This document shows positions 1 to 7,277 of a stretch of 14,595 nucleotides of DNA, in pieces. The position numbers were made by a program, and so were the translations under genes. The stretch lies in contig DDWF01000268.1 of NCBI GenBank assembly GCA_002345845.1, positions 1 through 14,595 on the forward strand, read 5' to 3'. Source of the DNA: Betaproteobacteria bacterium UBA2293. GTDB lineage: Bacteria > Pseudomonadota > Gammaproteobacteria > Burkholderiales > Rhodocyclaceae. The notes under the pieces are model-generated. The model had not been told where the DNA came from. It worked only from the letters and a program-made list of their open reading frames with translations, and ran no database searches. How positions within the stretch are numbered: the stretch's first letter is position 1; each line of letters opens with the position of its first letter.

Positions 1-497
1 TCGACATCCTGATCAACAATGCCGGCATCACCCGTGACCGCATGTTCGCCAAGATGGAAAAGGATGGCTGGGATGCCGTGATCGCCACCAACCTGACCTC
101 GCTGTTCAACATGAGCAAGCAAGTCTCCGCCAAGATGGCCGAGCGTGGTTGGGGCCGTATCATCAATATCTCTTCCGTCAATGGCGTCAAGGGTCAGGCT
201 GGCCAGACCAACTATTCCGCTGCCAAGGCTGGCGTCATCGGCTTCACCAAGGCGCTGGCTGCCGAACTGGCTGCCAAGGGCGTGACCGTGAATGCCATCG
301 CCCCGGGTTACGTGGCGACCAAGATGGTCATGGCGATCAAGCCGGAAGTTCTGGAAACCATCGTCGGTTCCGTGCCGATGAAGCGCCTGGCCAAGCCGGA
401 AGAAATCGGCTACGCCTGTGCCTACCTGTCGAACGACCTGTCCGGTTTCACCACCGGCGCCACCATCAATATCAATGGTGGTCTGTACTACCAGTAA
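1..497 (+). CDS. phaB: Acetoacetyl-CoA reductase, 3' partial
   Basis: This enzyme reduces acetoacetyl-CoA to (R)-3-hydroxybutyryl-CoA with NADPH, the second step of polyhydroxybutyrate synthesis in the cytoplasm. The frame is open from position 3, so the start lies upstream of the window. 164 residues are present, and about 80 N-terminal residues, including the Rossmann glycine motif, should be missing. Visible short-chain dehydrogenase features are the NNAG motif at the left edge, the catalytic Ser in NISSVNG (second Ser), and the YSAAK motif with catalytic Tyr71 and Lys75 (partial numbering). The Ser-Tyr spacing of 13 is that of PhaB proteins. The C-terminus (GGLYYQ) is also typical of PhaB rather than FabG. 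A hairpin and a strong terminator follow directly, so this is probably the last gene of its operon. Confidence 0.93.
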   Translation, partial: DILINNAGITRDRMFAKMEKDGWDAVIATNLTSLFNMSKQVSAKMAERGWGRIINISSVNGVKGQAGQTNYSAAKAGVIGFTKALAAELAAKGVTVNAIAPGYVATKMVMAIKPEVLETIVGSVPMKRLAKPEEIGYACAYLSNDLSGFTTGATININGGLYYQ

Positions 498-504
498 ATT
501 GCTC

Positions 505-523
505 ACCGGTGCCTGGCACCGGT
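505..523. repeat. Perfect inverted repeat after phaB
   Basis: Nine-base arms (ACCGGTGCC / GGCACCGGT) flank a single central T, eight bases after the phaB stop codon. It lies just before the intrinsic terminator. It could act as an additional RNA hairpin protecting the mRNA 3' end, or as an early part of a double terminator. Its function is inferred. Confidence 0.6.
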
Positions 524-537
524 CGTCGCAAGTTGTT

Positions 538-566
538 GAAAAGCCCGGTTTTCCGGGCTTTTTTTT
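538..566 (+). terminator. Intrinsic terminator of phaB
   Basis: A GC-rich stem (GCCCGG / CCGGGC, extendable by A-T pairs) with a TTTT loop is followed by a run of eight T residues. This is a canonical rho-independent terminator located 40 bases after phaB. The A run on the 5' side makes it potentially bidirectional, but no gene converges on it here. Confidence 0.92.
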
Positions 567-742
567 GTCCGTTGGGCGGTAATGGCGCTTTCGAGCAACG
601 TTGCGTGAAGAATCAGGGTCTGTCTAAAGAGATCGGTGGGAAAATGACCGGCCCAGTGCACGCCACTACCTTGCAGTTCGCTTCAGGTCGCTGTCGCCGG
701 GTTCGCACGCTTTACCAAATATTGAGGCCGGATAGACCACCC

Positions 743-1489
743 ATGTCAAAGAACAAAACGCCGAGTGGCCCGCCGCCGGATCCGAAGCTGAATCGCATTC
801 TGGCGTCCCTTCCCGCCAGGGATTACCAACGCTTGCTGAGCGAACTTCAACTCGTCGAAATGCCTCTCGGCTGGACGATGTCCGAGTCCGGCGACCATGT
901 TAACTTTCTGCATTTTCCAACCTCCGGCATTGTTTCCCTGATCTATTCGCTGGAAGATGGTTCCGCCAGCGAAACAGCTCTGGTTGGCTGTGAAGGGCTG
1001 GTCGGCATCTCCATTTTCATGGGTGGTGAGAGCATGCCGACCAGCACGGAAGTGCAAAGCGCCGGTCAGGCCTATCGACTCAGCCGCAAGGTCATGAAGC
1101 ACGAGTTCTCGCTCGGTGGCCAACTGCAACACGTGGCGTTGTTGTTCACGCAGGCGCTGATCGCCCAAACGTCGCAAACGGCCGTATGCAATCAGCACCA
1201 TTCGCTGGAGGAAAGGATGTGCCGGTGGCTGCTGATGACGCTGGACCGTTCAGCCAGCAATGAATTGACGGTGACGCAGGGAATGATCGGCAAATTGCTG
1301 GGTGTTCGCCGCGAAAGTGTGACCCAGATACTGGGCCAGTTGGAAAAGGATCACGTGATCGAGCGCGCCCGTGGTCGCATCACTGTGCTCGATCGCCGCA
1401 ATCTCGAAATGCGCGTGTGCGAATGCTATGCGGTGGTTCGTGACGAGTATGAGCGCCTGCTTCCGGGCAAGCGAGGTTCAAAGAGCTAG
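743..1489 (+). CDS. Crp/Fnr-family transcriptional regulator
   Basis: This 248-aa protein has the Crp/Fnr layout: a cyclic-nucleotide-binding-type beta-barrel at about residues 20-125, a long dimerisation helix at about 128-165 and a winged helix-turn-helix at about 174-216 (TQGMIGKLLGVRRESVTQIL, recognition helix around RRESVT). The N-terminus has no cysteine cluster (first Cys at 83), so it is unlikely to be an oxygen-sensing Fe-S Fnr protein. Its ligand is not evident. The start at 743 has a poor ribosome binding site. An in-frame ATG at 644, preceded by GGTGGGAA, would add 33 residues that do not look conserved, so 743 is preferred but not certain. It is monocistronic and converges on the anti-sigma gene. 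Targets are unknown. Confidence 0.85.
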   Translation: MSKNKTPSGPPPDPKLNRILASLPARDYQRLLSELQLVEMPLGWTMSESGDHVNFLHFPTSGIVSLIYSLEDGSASETALVGCEGLVGISIFMGGESMPTSTEVQSAGQAYRLSRKVMKHEFSLGGQLQHVALLFTQALIAQTSQTAVCNQHHSLEERMCRWLLMTLDRSASNELTVTQGMIGKLLGVRRESVTQILGQLEKDHVIERARGRITVLDRRNLEMRVCECYAVVRDEYERLLPGKRGSKS

Positions 1490-1503
1490 ACGTCGCGCCC
1501 TGG

Positions 1504-1524
1504 TTTGACGGCATTGCCGTCAAA
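1504..1524. terminator. Hairpin between convergent genes
   Basis: A perfect nine-base stem (TTTGACGGC / GCCGTCAAA) with an ATT loop lies between the regulator stop (1489) and the anti-sigma stop (1561). It has no T run on either side, so if it terminates transcription it is not a classical intrinsic terminator. Confidence 0.45.
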
Positions 1525-1560
1525 CGCTGTTGCTGCCGTATTCCACAGGGCGCTGGCTGT

Positions 1561-1752
1561 TTATTCTTCCGGGTGCTTTCGCGCATTCACATAGTGCTGG
1601 CAGGCCTGGCGCAGGAAATTCATCTGTTCCTTGAAGTTCCGGCAACCCCTGCAGATCGCCAGATGCATTTCCAGATGCATCTTTTCCGACAGGTTGAGTT
1701 TTCGGTCCTGGGATTCGGACAGCAGGTGGCTGACCTCCTTGCAACTCAGCAT
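1561..1752 (-). CDS. Small zinc-binding anti-sigma factor (ZAS/zf-HC2 type)
   Basis: This 63-aa cytoplasmic protein carries the anti-sigma zinc-finger signature: Cys4, then His30-x3-Cys34-x2-Cys37 (HLAICRGC). In ZAS proteins these residues hold zinc, and oxidation of the cysteines commonly releases the partner sigma factor. The ATG at 1752 overlaps the last seven bases of the sigma gene (ATGCTGA), implying translational coupling and a one-to-one partner relationship. A longer reading upstream to 1833 lies wholly inside the sigma gene and is not needed. No membrane segment is seen. It is smaller than RsrA/ChrR-type anti-sigmas and comparable to the small MseR-like proteins paired with neisserial RpoE, as far as I recall. 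The zinc motif is seen directly; the anti-sigma role rests on context and family. Confidence 0.85.
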   Translation of the reverse strand: MLSCKEVSHLLSESQDRKLNLSEKMHLEMHLAICRGCRNFKEQMNFLRQACQHYVNARKHPEE

Positions 1753-2345
1753 CGCTGTTCTCCGGCAGAAAACCAGTTGGCTTCCAGACAGTGCCGCAAG
1801 CCGTTGCGTGCCCGGTGCAGGATGACGTGGCAATTGCTGGTCGTCAGGCTGAGTTCGCGGCAGACCTCGGCTGTGTCGAACTCGAGGAATTCGCGCATCA
1901 TGAAGACGCGGGCAGTATTTTCCGGGAGGTGACGCAGGCAGGCGTCAAAGACATCCCAGAAGCGCTTCTCGCGCAGGCTTTCCTCGGGATTGCCCCAGTC
2001 GTTCGGGCGGGCGTCCGGTAGCCAATGGGCATTGGTCTTGAATAGCGACTCGAATGCCTGATCCATGCTTTCCTCTTCGTTGGAGAACGAGGAGACATTG
2101 GTGGTGCGGGCCTGCACGCGGATCAGATCGACGATCTTGTTCTTCAGGATGGCAAAGATCCATGTTTTCAGCGCCGAGCGTCCGGCAAAGGTCCGGCTGT
2201 TATCAAGCGCTGCGACCAGAGCTTCCTGAACCACGTCTTCAGCCTGTGCCTCGTCACGGAGTTGCAGGCGGGCAAACTTGATCATGTCGCGGCGGATTTC
2301 GTTGAGTACTCCGTCGTCAATCGCAAAGTTTGCGGTTGAACTCAT
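1746..2345 (-). CDS. ECF RNA polymerase sigma factor (sigma-70 family)
   Basis: This 199-aa group IV sigma factor has region 2 at about residues 15-85 (DEAQAEDVVQEALVAAL, then KTWIFAILKNKIVDLIR) and region 4 at about 135-190 (LPENTARVFMMREFLEFDTA, then SNCHVILHRARNGLR). Between them is an acidic linker longer than in minimal ECF sigmas. No region 1.1 or 3 is visible. The start is fixed by a good ribosome binding site (TGAGGAA, about five bases upstream). The region 4 sequence recalls the neisserial RpoE/TIGR02943-like group, from memory. It overlaps the downstream zinc-finger anti-sigma gene and follows the flavoprotein gene by 100 bases on the same strand. Co-regulation with a disulfide-reductase-like enzyme would fit a thiol or oxidative stress role, which is inference. 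Confidence 0.92.
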   Translation of the reverse strand: MSSTANFAIDDGVLNEIRRDMIKFARLQLRDEAQAEDVVQEALVAALDNSRTFAGRSALKTWIFAILKNKIVDLIRVQARTTNVSSFSNEEESMDQAFESLFKTNAHWLPDARPNDWGNPEESLREKRFWDVFDACLRHLPENTARVFMMREFLEFDTAEVCRELSLTTSNCHVILHRARNGLRHCLEANWFSAGEQRC

Positions 2346-2445
2346 GCTTTTTCCTCATGTTGGCGAATCTCGTTGTCGGCGGTGCTGCAACAGGATACCG
2401 CCGTGTTGACTGATTTGTGGCCGGCGTCATTCGTCACATGGTTTC

Positions 2446-4590
2446 TTATTTCAGCCGCCAGGCATGGAAGCGTTCGACCCAGGCCAGCAGCTTTTGCGGC
2501 GCGTGCGCCTTCTTCCAGTTGCCGGCGACGTATTTGTTGGCCTCGGCCAGCGTTGGGTAAATGTGAATGGTGCCAAGAATCTTGTTCAGGCCGATACCTT
2601 GTTTCATGGCCAGCACATACTCGGCGATCAGGTCGCCGGCATGTTCGCCGACAATGGTGACGCCGAGGATCTTGTCCTTGCCCGGCATGGTCAGTACCTT
2701 GATGAAGCCGTGCGCTTCGCTGTCGGCAATCGCCCGGTCGAGGTCGTCGATGCCGTAGGTGGTCACTTCGTAAGCAATGCCTTTTTCCTTTGCCTCGATT
2801 TCGTTCAGTCCGACGCGGGCGACTTCCGGTTCGACGAAGGTGGCCCAGGGGATTACCGAATAGTCCGCCTTAAACTTCTTCAACGGGTCGAACAGGGCAT
2901 TCACCGCCGCATACCAGGCCTGGTGGGCGGCGGTATGAGTGAATTGGAAAGGCCCGGCGACGTCGCCGGCAGCATAGATATTCGGGTAATTGGTTTGCAG
3001 GAACTCGTTGGTATCGACGGTGCGACCGGTCGGAATGCCGAGTTCTTCCAGACCAAAGCCTTTCAGGTTGGCGGCGCGGCCGACGGCGACCAGCACGGTG
3101 TCGAACGGAATGCGGACATCCTGGCCTTCATGTTCGGCGATCAGGATTTTCTCGCCATTGTCGATGACGAACTGCTTGGCCCGATGCTTGAGCAGCACAG
3201 CTATCCCTTCGCCGCGGAAGCGCTGGGTGACCAGTTCGGAAACTTCCGGGTCTTCACGAATCATGATGCGCGGGGCCATTTCGACTTGCGTCACCTTGGC
3301 GCCGAGGCGGGCGAAGGCCTGGGTCAGCTCCGATCCGATCGGCCCACCGCCGAGCACGAGCAGGCGTTTGGGCAATTCACGCAGGTTCCAAACATTGTCC
3401 GAGGTGAGATTACCAACTTCTTCGATGCCGGGTATTGGCGGCACGAACGGCCGGGCGCCGGTGGCAATGACGATGCTGCGCGTGGTCAGGCGCTGGCTGC
3501 TGCCATCCTCGCGGGTGATGTCGACTTCCCAGGGCGAGACGATCTTGGCTCTGCCCCGGACGACATCGACGCCGAGGCCGCGGTAGCGTTCGGCCGAGTC
3601 GTGCGGCTCGATGGTCGTGATCACCGCCTGTACGCGCTTCATGACGTCGGCAAAGTCGAACTCGGCACTGGCGGTGGCAATGCCGAATTCCTGCGAACGG
3701 TTGATATGCGACAGGAACCTGGCCGAGCGGATCAGGGCTTTCGAGGGCACGCAACCGGTGTTCAGGCAGTCGCCACCCAGCTTGTGCTTTTCGACCAGGG
3801 TGACCTTGGCTTTGACGGCGGCGGCGATGTAGGCAGTGACCAGACCGGCGCTGCCGCCGCCGATGACGACCAGGTTGCGCTCGAAGCGGGCCGGCTTCGG
3901 CCATCGGGAAAAGACTTTGTTGGCGCGGACGATGTCGACGATCTTACGGGCGATCAGCGGGAAGATACCGAGCAGGACGAAGGAGCCGAGCAGTGCCGGC
4001 GACAGGATGCCAGCCAGCGAATCGAGCTTGGCCAACTGGGTCCCGGCATTGACGTACACCACGGTGCCGGCCAGCATGCCGATCTGGCTGACCCAGAAGA
4101 AGAGGCGGGTTTTCATCGCCGTCAGCCCGAGCAGCAGGTTGACCAGGAAAAAGGGGAATACCGGCACCAGGCGCAGGGTGAACAGATAGAAACCACCTTC
4201 CCGGCGCACGCCCTCGTCGATGGCCGCCAGGCGTTGGCCAAAGCGGGCGGCGACCCAGTCGCGCAACAGAAAGCGCGCGATCAGGAAGGCGAGGGTGGCG
4301 CCGATGGTCGAGGCGAAGGAGACGATCAGCGTGCCCCAGAGCAGGCCGAAGATGGCGCCGCCGGCCAGCGTCAGCAGTGCCGCGCCGGGGAAGGAGAGGG
4401 CGGTGACGAACACATAGACAAGGAAGTAGCCGGCGATGCTGAGCAGTGGGTTATTCGCCCGGAAAGTCTCGATGGTCGCCTGTTGTTCCTTCAGCGACTG
4501 CAGGCTGAAGTATTGGCCAAGGTCGTAGTGAACGTAGAGTCCGGCGATCAGGCCGATCAGCGCGAGCAGTGCCAGTTTCTTGTAATTCAT
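2446..4590 (-). CDS. VTT/DedA-like membrane domain fused to FAD-dependent disulfide oxidoreductase
   Basis: This 714-aa fusion has residues 1-230 as a VTT (TVP38/TMEM64, SNARE-associated) membrane domain. Hydrophobic segments lie near 4-21, 50-105, 135-157, 163-180 and 197-215, with an FPGAALLTLAGGAIFG core. The rest is a class I pyridine nucleotide-disulfide reductase: FAD motif VVIGGGSAGL (GGGSAG 244-249), redox cysteines Cys275 and Cys280 in GGDCLNTGCVPSKAL, NAD(P)H motif LVLGGGPIGSE (414-421), second FAD motif AAGD (540-543) and a dimerisation domain ending in HIYPTLAE (676-683). Tyr678 sits where lipoamide dehydrogenase and glutathione reductase have the catalytic His. The ATG at 4590 is chosen for its GGGGATC ribosome binding site; an upstream reading to 4662 adds a non-conserved stretch. 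The protein is probably inner-membrane anchored and reduces an unknown substrate. Homologues are often loosely annotated as mercuric reductase or dihydrolipoamide dehydrogenase. Confidence 0.9.
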   Translation of the reverse strand: MNYKKLALLALIGLIAGLYVHYDLGQYFSLQSLKEQQATIETFRANNPLLSIAGYFLVYVFVTALSFPGAALLTLAGGAIFGLLWGTLIVSFASTIGATLAFLIARFLLRDWVAARFGQRLAAIDEGVRREGGFYLFTLRLVPVFPFFLVNLLLGLTAMKTRLFFWVSQIGMLAGTVVYVNAGTQLAKLDSLAGILSPALLGSFVLLGIFPLIARKIVDIVRANKVFSRWPKPARFERNLVVIGGGSAGLVTAYIAAAVKAKVTLVEKHKLGGDCLNTGCVPSKALIRSARFLSHINRSQEFGIATASAEFDFADVMKRVQAVITTIEPHDSAERYRGLGVDVVRGRAKIVSPWEVDITREDGSSQRLTTRSIVIATGARPFVPPIPGIEEVGNLTSDNVWNLRELPKRLLVLGGGPIGSELTQAFARLGAKVTQVEMAPRIMIREDPEVSELVTQRFRGEGIAVLLKHRAKQFVIDNGEKILIAEHEGQDVRIPFDTVLVAVGRAANLKGFGLEELGIPTGRTVDTNEFLQTNYPNIYAAGDVAGPFQFTHTAAHQAWYAAVNALFDPLKKFKADYSVIPWATFVEPEVARVGLNEIEAKEKGIAYEVTTYGIDDLDRAIADSEAHGFIKVLTMPGKDKILGVTIVGEHAGDLIAEYVLAMKQGIGLNKILGTIHIYPTLAEANKYVAGNWKKAHAPQKLLAWVERFHAWRLK

Positions 4591-4706
4591 CAGCGATCCC
4601 CGCTTGAAATTGTGCATTGGCCAGGCAAATGCCGCGCCGTTGTACCTTGGTCGCGACAACACCGCTTTTTCTTACATGCCTGGCGATGCACCGAGAATGG
4701 GCGCCG

Positions 4707-4718
4707 CCCGCTAGCGGG
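4707..4718. promoter_or_regulatory. Perfect 12-bp palindrome in the phaR promoter
   Basis: CCCGCTAGCGGG is fully self-complementary and covers the -35/spacer region of the TATAAT promoter in front of phaR. It may be a repressor or activator site. No regulator is identified. Confidence 0.4.
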
Positions 4719-4725
4719 TTTGCGC

Positions 4726-4731
4726 TATAAT
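4726..4731 (+). promoter_or_regulatory. -10 element of the phaR promoter
   Basis: A perfect TATAAT hexamer lies 34 bases before the phaR start codon, predicting a short 5' UTR of roughly 28 bases. No recognisable TTGACA-like -35 is present at 16-18 bases upstream; that region is GC-rich and palindromic. The promoter may therefore be activator-dependent or weak. Confidence 0.6.
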
Positions 4732-4744
4732 GTTGCACTGCACA
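4731..4744. promoter_or_regulatory. Candidate PhaR operator (TGCA-C-TGCA near-palindrome)
   Basis: TGTTGCACTGCACA spans the predicted transcription start of phaR. It contains two TGCA half-sites around a central C. PhaR proteins are known to repress their own and phasin genes through TGC/GCA-rich repeats, so autoregulation through this site is a reasonable inference. Binding has not been shown here. Confidence 0.4.
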
Positions 4745-4765
4745 CAAAGCATTGAGGATCGCAGC

Positions 4766-5320
4766 ATGTCGGAAACGGTACGTCTGATCAAGAAATACCC
4801 CAACCGTCGTCTTTACGATACCAAGACGAGCGCCTATATCACGCTGACCGACGTCAAGGACCTGGTCCTCAAGTTTGAAGTTTTCAAGGTGGTCGATGCC
4901 AAGACCGATGAAGATCTGACGCGCAGCATCCTGTTGCAGATCATCCTCGAGGAAGAGTCCGGTGGTGTGCCGCTGTTCTCCTGCGAACTGCTTTCCGGCT
5001 TCATTCGTTTCTACGGTAGTGCCATGCAGGGCATGCTCGGCAAGTATCTGGAAAACAACATGAAGACCTTCGTTGATTTCCAGTCCAAGTTGCAGGACCA
5101 GTCGCGTACGGTCTATGGTGCCGGCGACCCCAGCCATATGCAGGCCGATTTCTGGACGCAGTTTCTGAATTTCCAGCAGCCGGCCATGCAGAGCATGATG
5201 ACCGCGTACATGGACCAGTCGAAGAAGATGTTCCAGTCAATGCAGGATCAATTGCAAAGCCAGACGCGGAACATGTTCACCACCTACCAGGCCGAGCAGG
5301 ACGAAAAGGCCGGCAAGTAG
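4766..5320 (+). CDS. phaR: Polyhydroxyalkanoate synthesis repressor PhaR
   Basis: This 184-aa DNA-binding regulator senses PHA granules or oligomers and represses phasin (phaP) and its own gene when no polymer is present. The N-terminal PHB accumulation-regulatory DNA-binding domain is obvious at residues 5-65 (RLIKKYPNRRLYDTKTSAYI, then LTDVKDLV). It is followed by the PHB_acc repeat region (about 70-115; LLSGFIRFYGSAMQGMLGKY) and a Gln/Met-rich amphipathic C-terminal helix (about 135-180) of the kind that contacts granules. The ATG at 4766 is chosen because GAGG lies eight bases upstream and conserved sequence begins right after it; the ATG-like reading at 4730 is upstream of this. It is a single gene that converges on menC with an 11-base gap. 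It is functionally linked to phaB at the left edge, although not adjacent. Confidence 0.96.
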   Translation: MSETVRLIKKYPNRRLYDTKTSAYITLTDVKDLVLKFEVFKVVDAKTDEDLTRSILLQIILEEESGGVPLFSCELLSGFIRFYGSAMQGMLGKYLENNMKTFVDFQSKLQDQSRTVYGAGDPSHMQADFWTQFLNFQQPAMQSMMTAYMDQSKKMFQSMQDQLQSQTRNMFTTYQAEQDEKAGK

Positions 5321-5331
5321 CAGTCAGCCTT

Positions 5332-6309
5332 TCAGGGCTCTCCGGCGAAGGCTGCAGCCGACTCGCCGGCCCAGCGGAAACCGATGCCGGCTTCCTCAGG
5401 CAACAGTAGTCGCCCCTTGACGATGGTCAGCGCTTCCCCGGTATCGCAGGAGAACCAGGAAGCCGTCGCCAGGCCATGAACCGCCCCGGGGGCTATCGCC
5501 GCTGCCAGATGGGCGCCGGCGAGCAGGCCGCAGCTGCTCTCCAGGCCACTGCTGACAATGACGTCCGTGCCGACTGCCCGGGCGCGCAGGGCAAGTTCCA
5601 TGCTGGCCAGCAGGCTGCCCAGACGGGCCGGTTTGATGACGATGCGGCGAACCGGCGGGTGGCGAAACAGATCCTTACCAAGTCGTTCCAGTGATTCGTC
5701 GATGGCGATGGCAAAGGGAACGGCATCCTGCAACCGGGCCAGTTCCCGCGGCTCGGGATCACGCAGCGGTTCCTCGCAAGCCTCGATCGGCAGATCGCGG
5801 CAGGCGGTGAAAAAGGCCAGGGCTTCCGCACTCGACCAGGCGCCATTCGCATCCAGGCGCAACTGACAACCGGCAGGCAGGGTGCCGATAAGGTCCTGCA
5901 ATCCGCCTATCTCTTCGTTGAGTGTGCCGACACCGACCTTCACTTTGATCACCTGAAAGCCGGCAGTGCAGGCTGCTGCCAGGCTTGCCCTGCTGATCGT
6001 CAGCAAGCTGCCGAGGCTGGCGTTGACGGCGATGCTGGCGAGCGGCGGATTGCCACCCAGCCAGGCATTGAATGACAGGCCGGCGCGCTGGGCAGATAGA
6101 TCAAGCTGAGCGCACTCCTCGGCAAAGGCGGTGGCCCGCGTCTCGTCGATGCCGAAGGCCGGTAGCGGTGCGCAATCGCCCCAGCCGTAGCGCCCATCGC
6201 TGCTGTGCAGGCGCAGCAGGCGGCCGCGACGCAGCACGGTGGTGCCGCGACTGGTCTGCCACGGCTCGTTCAGGGGCAGGGCATAAGGCAGCCAGTCGGC
6301 CTTGGTCAC
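5332..6309 (-). CDS. menC: o-Succinylbenzoate synthase
   Basis: MenC dehydrates SHCHC to o-succinylbenzoate in the menaquinone pathway, using Mg2+ in an enolase-superfamily barrel. The 325-aa protein shows the expected catalytic set: a KxK motif with Lys122 and Lys124 (VIKVKVG), metal ligands Asp153 (RLDANGAW), Glu179/180 (EACEEPL) and Asp204 (AIDES), and Lys226 ([10 protein letters not shown]) on the opposite face. The N-terminal capping domain occupies about residues 1-95. The start is GTG, overlapping the menB stop as GTGA, which indicates translational coupling. Members of this family can also be N-acylamino acid racemases or dipeptide epimerases, but the menB neighbour strongly favours MenC. 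Confidence 0.9.
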   Translation of the reverse strand: MTKADWLPYALPLNEPWQTSRGTTVLRRGRLLRLHSSDGRYGWGDCAPLPAFGIDETRATAFAEECAQLDLSAQRAGLSFNAWLGGNPPLASIAVNASLGSLLTISRASLAAACTAGFQVIKVKVGVGTLNEEIGGLQDLIGTLPAGCQLRLDANGAWSSAEALAFFTACRDLPIEACEEPLRDPEPRELARLQDAVPFAIAIDESLERLGKDLFRHPPVRRIVIKPARLGSLLASMELALRARAVGTDVIVSSGLESSCGLLAGAHLAAAIAPGAVHGLATASWFSCDTGEALTIVKGRLLLPEEAGIGFRWAGESAAAFAGEP

Positions 6310-7133
6310 GGCCGCTTGCGGAACGCAGCGAAATCGGGCGGACGTTTTTCCAGCCAGGCGTTGCGCCCTTCCTGACCTTCTGCCGACATGTAGAACAAGC
6401 CGGTGGCGTTGCCGGCCAGTTCCTGGATGCCGGCCAGACCATCGGTGTCGGCATTGAAGCCGGCCTTGATCATGCGCAGCGCCATTGGCGATAGCTTCAG
6501 CATGTCACGGCACCAGGCGACGGTTTCTTCTTCCAGTTTGTCGAGCGGCACGACGGTATTGACCAGGCCCCAGTCGAGGGCGGTGGCGGCATCGTACTGG
6601 CGGCAGAGCAACCAGATTTCCTTGGCCCGCTTCATGCCGATGGTCCGTGCCAGCAAGCCGGCGCCGAGGCCGGCGTCGAAGCTGCCGACACGCGGACCGG
6701 TCTGGCCGAAGCGGGCATTCTCGGCGGCGATGGAGAGGTCGCAGATGAGGTGCAGGACGTGGCCACCGCCGATGGCGTAGCCGGCGACCATGGCGACCAC
6801 TGGCTTGGGCAGGCGGCGGATCTGCATCTGCAGGTCGAGCACGTTGAGGTGCGGCGTGCCGCCTTCGTCGATGTAGCCCTCGGCACCGCGCACCGTCTGG
6901 TCGCCGCCGGAGCAGAAGGCTTCGCCGCCGGCACCGGTGAGGATGATGACGCCGACGGCATTGTCATGGTGCGCCCGGTGAAAGGCGTCAATCAACTGGC
7001 TGACGGTTTCCGGCCGGAAGGCGTTGCGCCGGGCAGGCCGGTTGATGGTGATGCGGGCGATGCCCTCGGCGGCATCGTAGAGGATGTCGGAATAATCGTG
7101 CTGCTTTTGCCAGGCCGGCGTGCTCATGGTCAT
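6306..7133 (-). CDS. menB: 1,4-Dihydroxy-2-naphthoyl-CoA synthase
   Basis: MenB closes the second ring of the naphthoquinone by intramolecular Claisen condensation of o-succinylbenzoyl-CoA. The 275-aa crotonase-fold protein has the oxyanion-hole segments FCSGGDQ (73-79) and [11 protein letters not shown] (119-129), the MenB-specific [14 protein letters not shown] (142-155) with the catalytic Asp153, and the [11 protein letters not shown] block. The Gln in FGQTG matches bicarbonate-dependent type I MenB. The C-terminal [19 protein letters not shown] and RPPDF motifs separate it from the related BadI hydrolase, which has SVDPG instead of SFD. The start is 7133 or the ATG two codons inside (7127); neither has a clear ribosome binding site. 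It is the first gene of a menB-menC pair; other men genes are not in the window. Confidence 0.94.
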   Translation of the reverse strand: MTMSTPAWQKQHDYSDILYDAAEGIARITINRPARRNAFRPETVSQLIDAFHRAHHDNAVGVIILTGAGGEAFCSGGDQTVRGAEGYIDEGGTPHLNVLDLQMQIRRLPKPVVAMVAGYAIGGGHVLHLICDLSIAAENARFGQTGPRVGSFDAGLGAGLLARTIGMKRAKEIWLLCRQYDAATALDWGLVNTVVPLDKLEEETVAWCRDMLKLSPMALRMIKAGFNADTDGLAGIQELAGNATGLFYMSAEGQEGRNAWLEKRPPDFAAFRKRP

Positions 7134-7160
7134 GGATTACAGTCTGGTGGCGGGAGGCCA

Positions 7161-7166
7161 AGTATA
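7161..7166 (-). promoter_or_regulatory. Candidate -10 of the menBC promoter
   Basis: On the minus strand TATACT lies about 28 bases before the menB start, a plausible -10 with a short leader. No good -35 hexamer is seen at the correct distance. Confidence 0.35.
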
Positions 7167-7277
7167 GCCGCTGTCTGTCCACGCCGATTTGAGGCGTGTC
7201 GTCGGTATCGAGGCTTTTTGCCGGGAACGCTGTGGCGTGTGAAAATGACGTTCCGATCCAGCCCGTGAGTACCCGCC

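Noticed and set aside
149..742. The open + strand frame running from inside phaB into the regulator gene.
   Set aside because: It overlaps phaB in another frame and crosses the phaB terminator. Only the part from 743 shows Crp/Fnr homology and is kept as the gene.
2464..4755. A 763-codon open frame on the + strand, antisense to the flavoprotein gene.
   Set aside because: It mirrors the real gene codon for codon in a GC-rich region. Its translation has low complexity (runs of D, G, Q, A) and no recognisable domain, while the opposite strand has complete FAD, NAD and membrane motifs.
6306..7133. BadI-type 2-ketocyclohexanecarboxyl-CoA hydrolase as an alternative to MenB.
   Set aside because: The SFDAG motif, the FGQTG bicarbonate-site sequence, the C-terminal GNATGLFYM block and the adjacent menC all favour MenB. 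BadI has SVDPG, as far as I recall.
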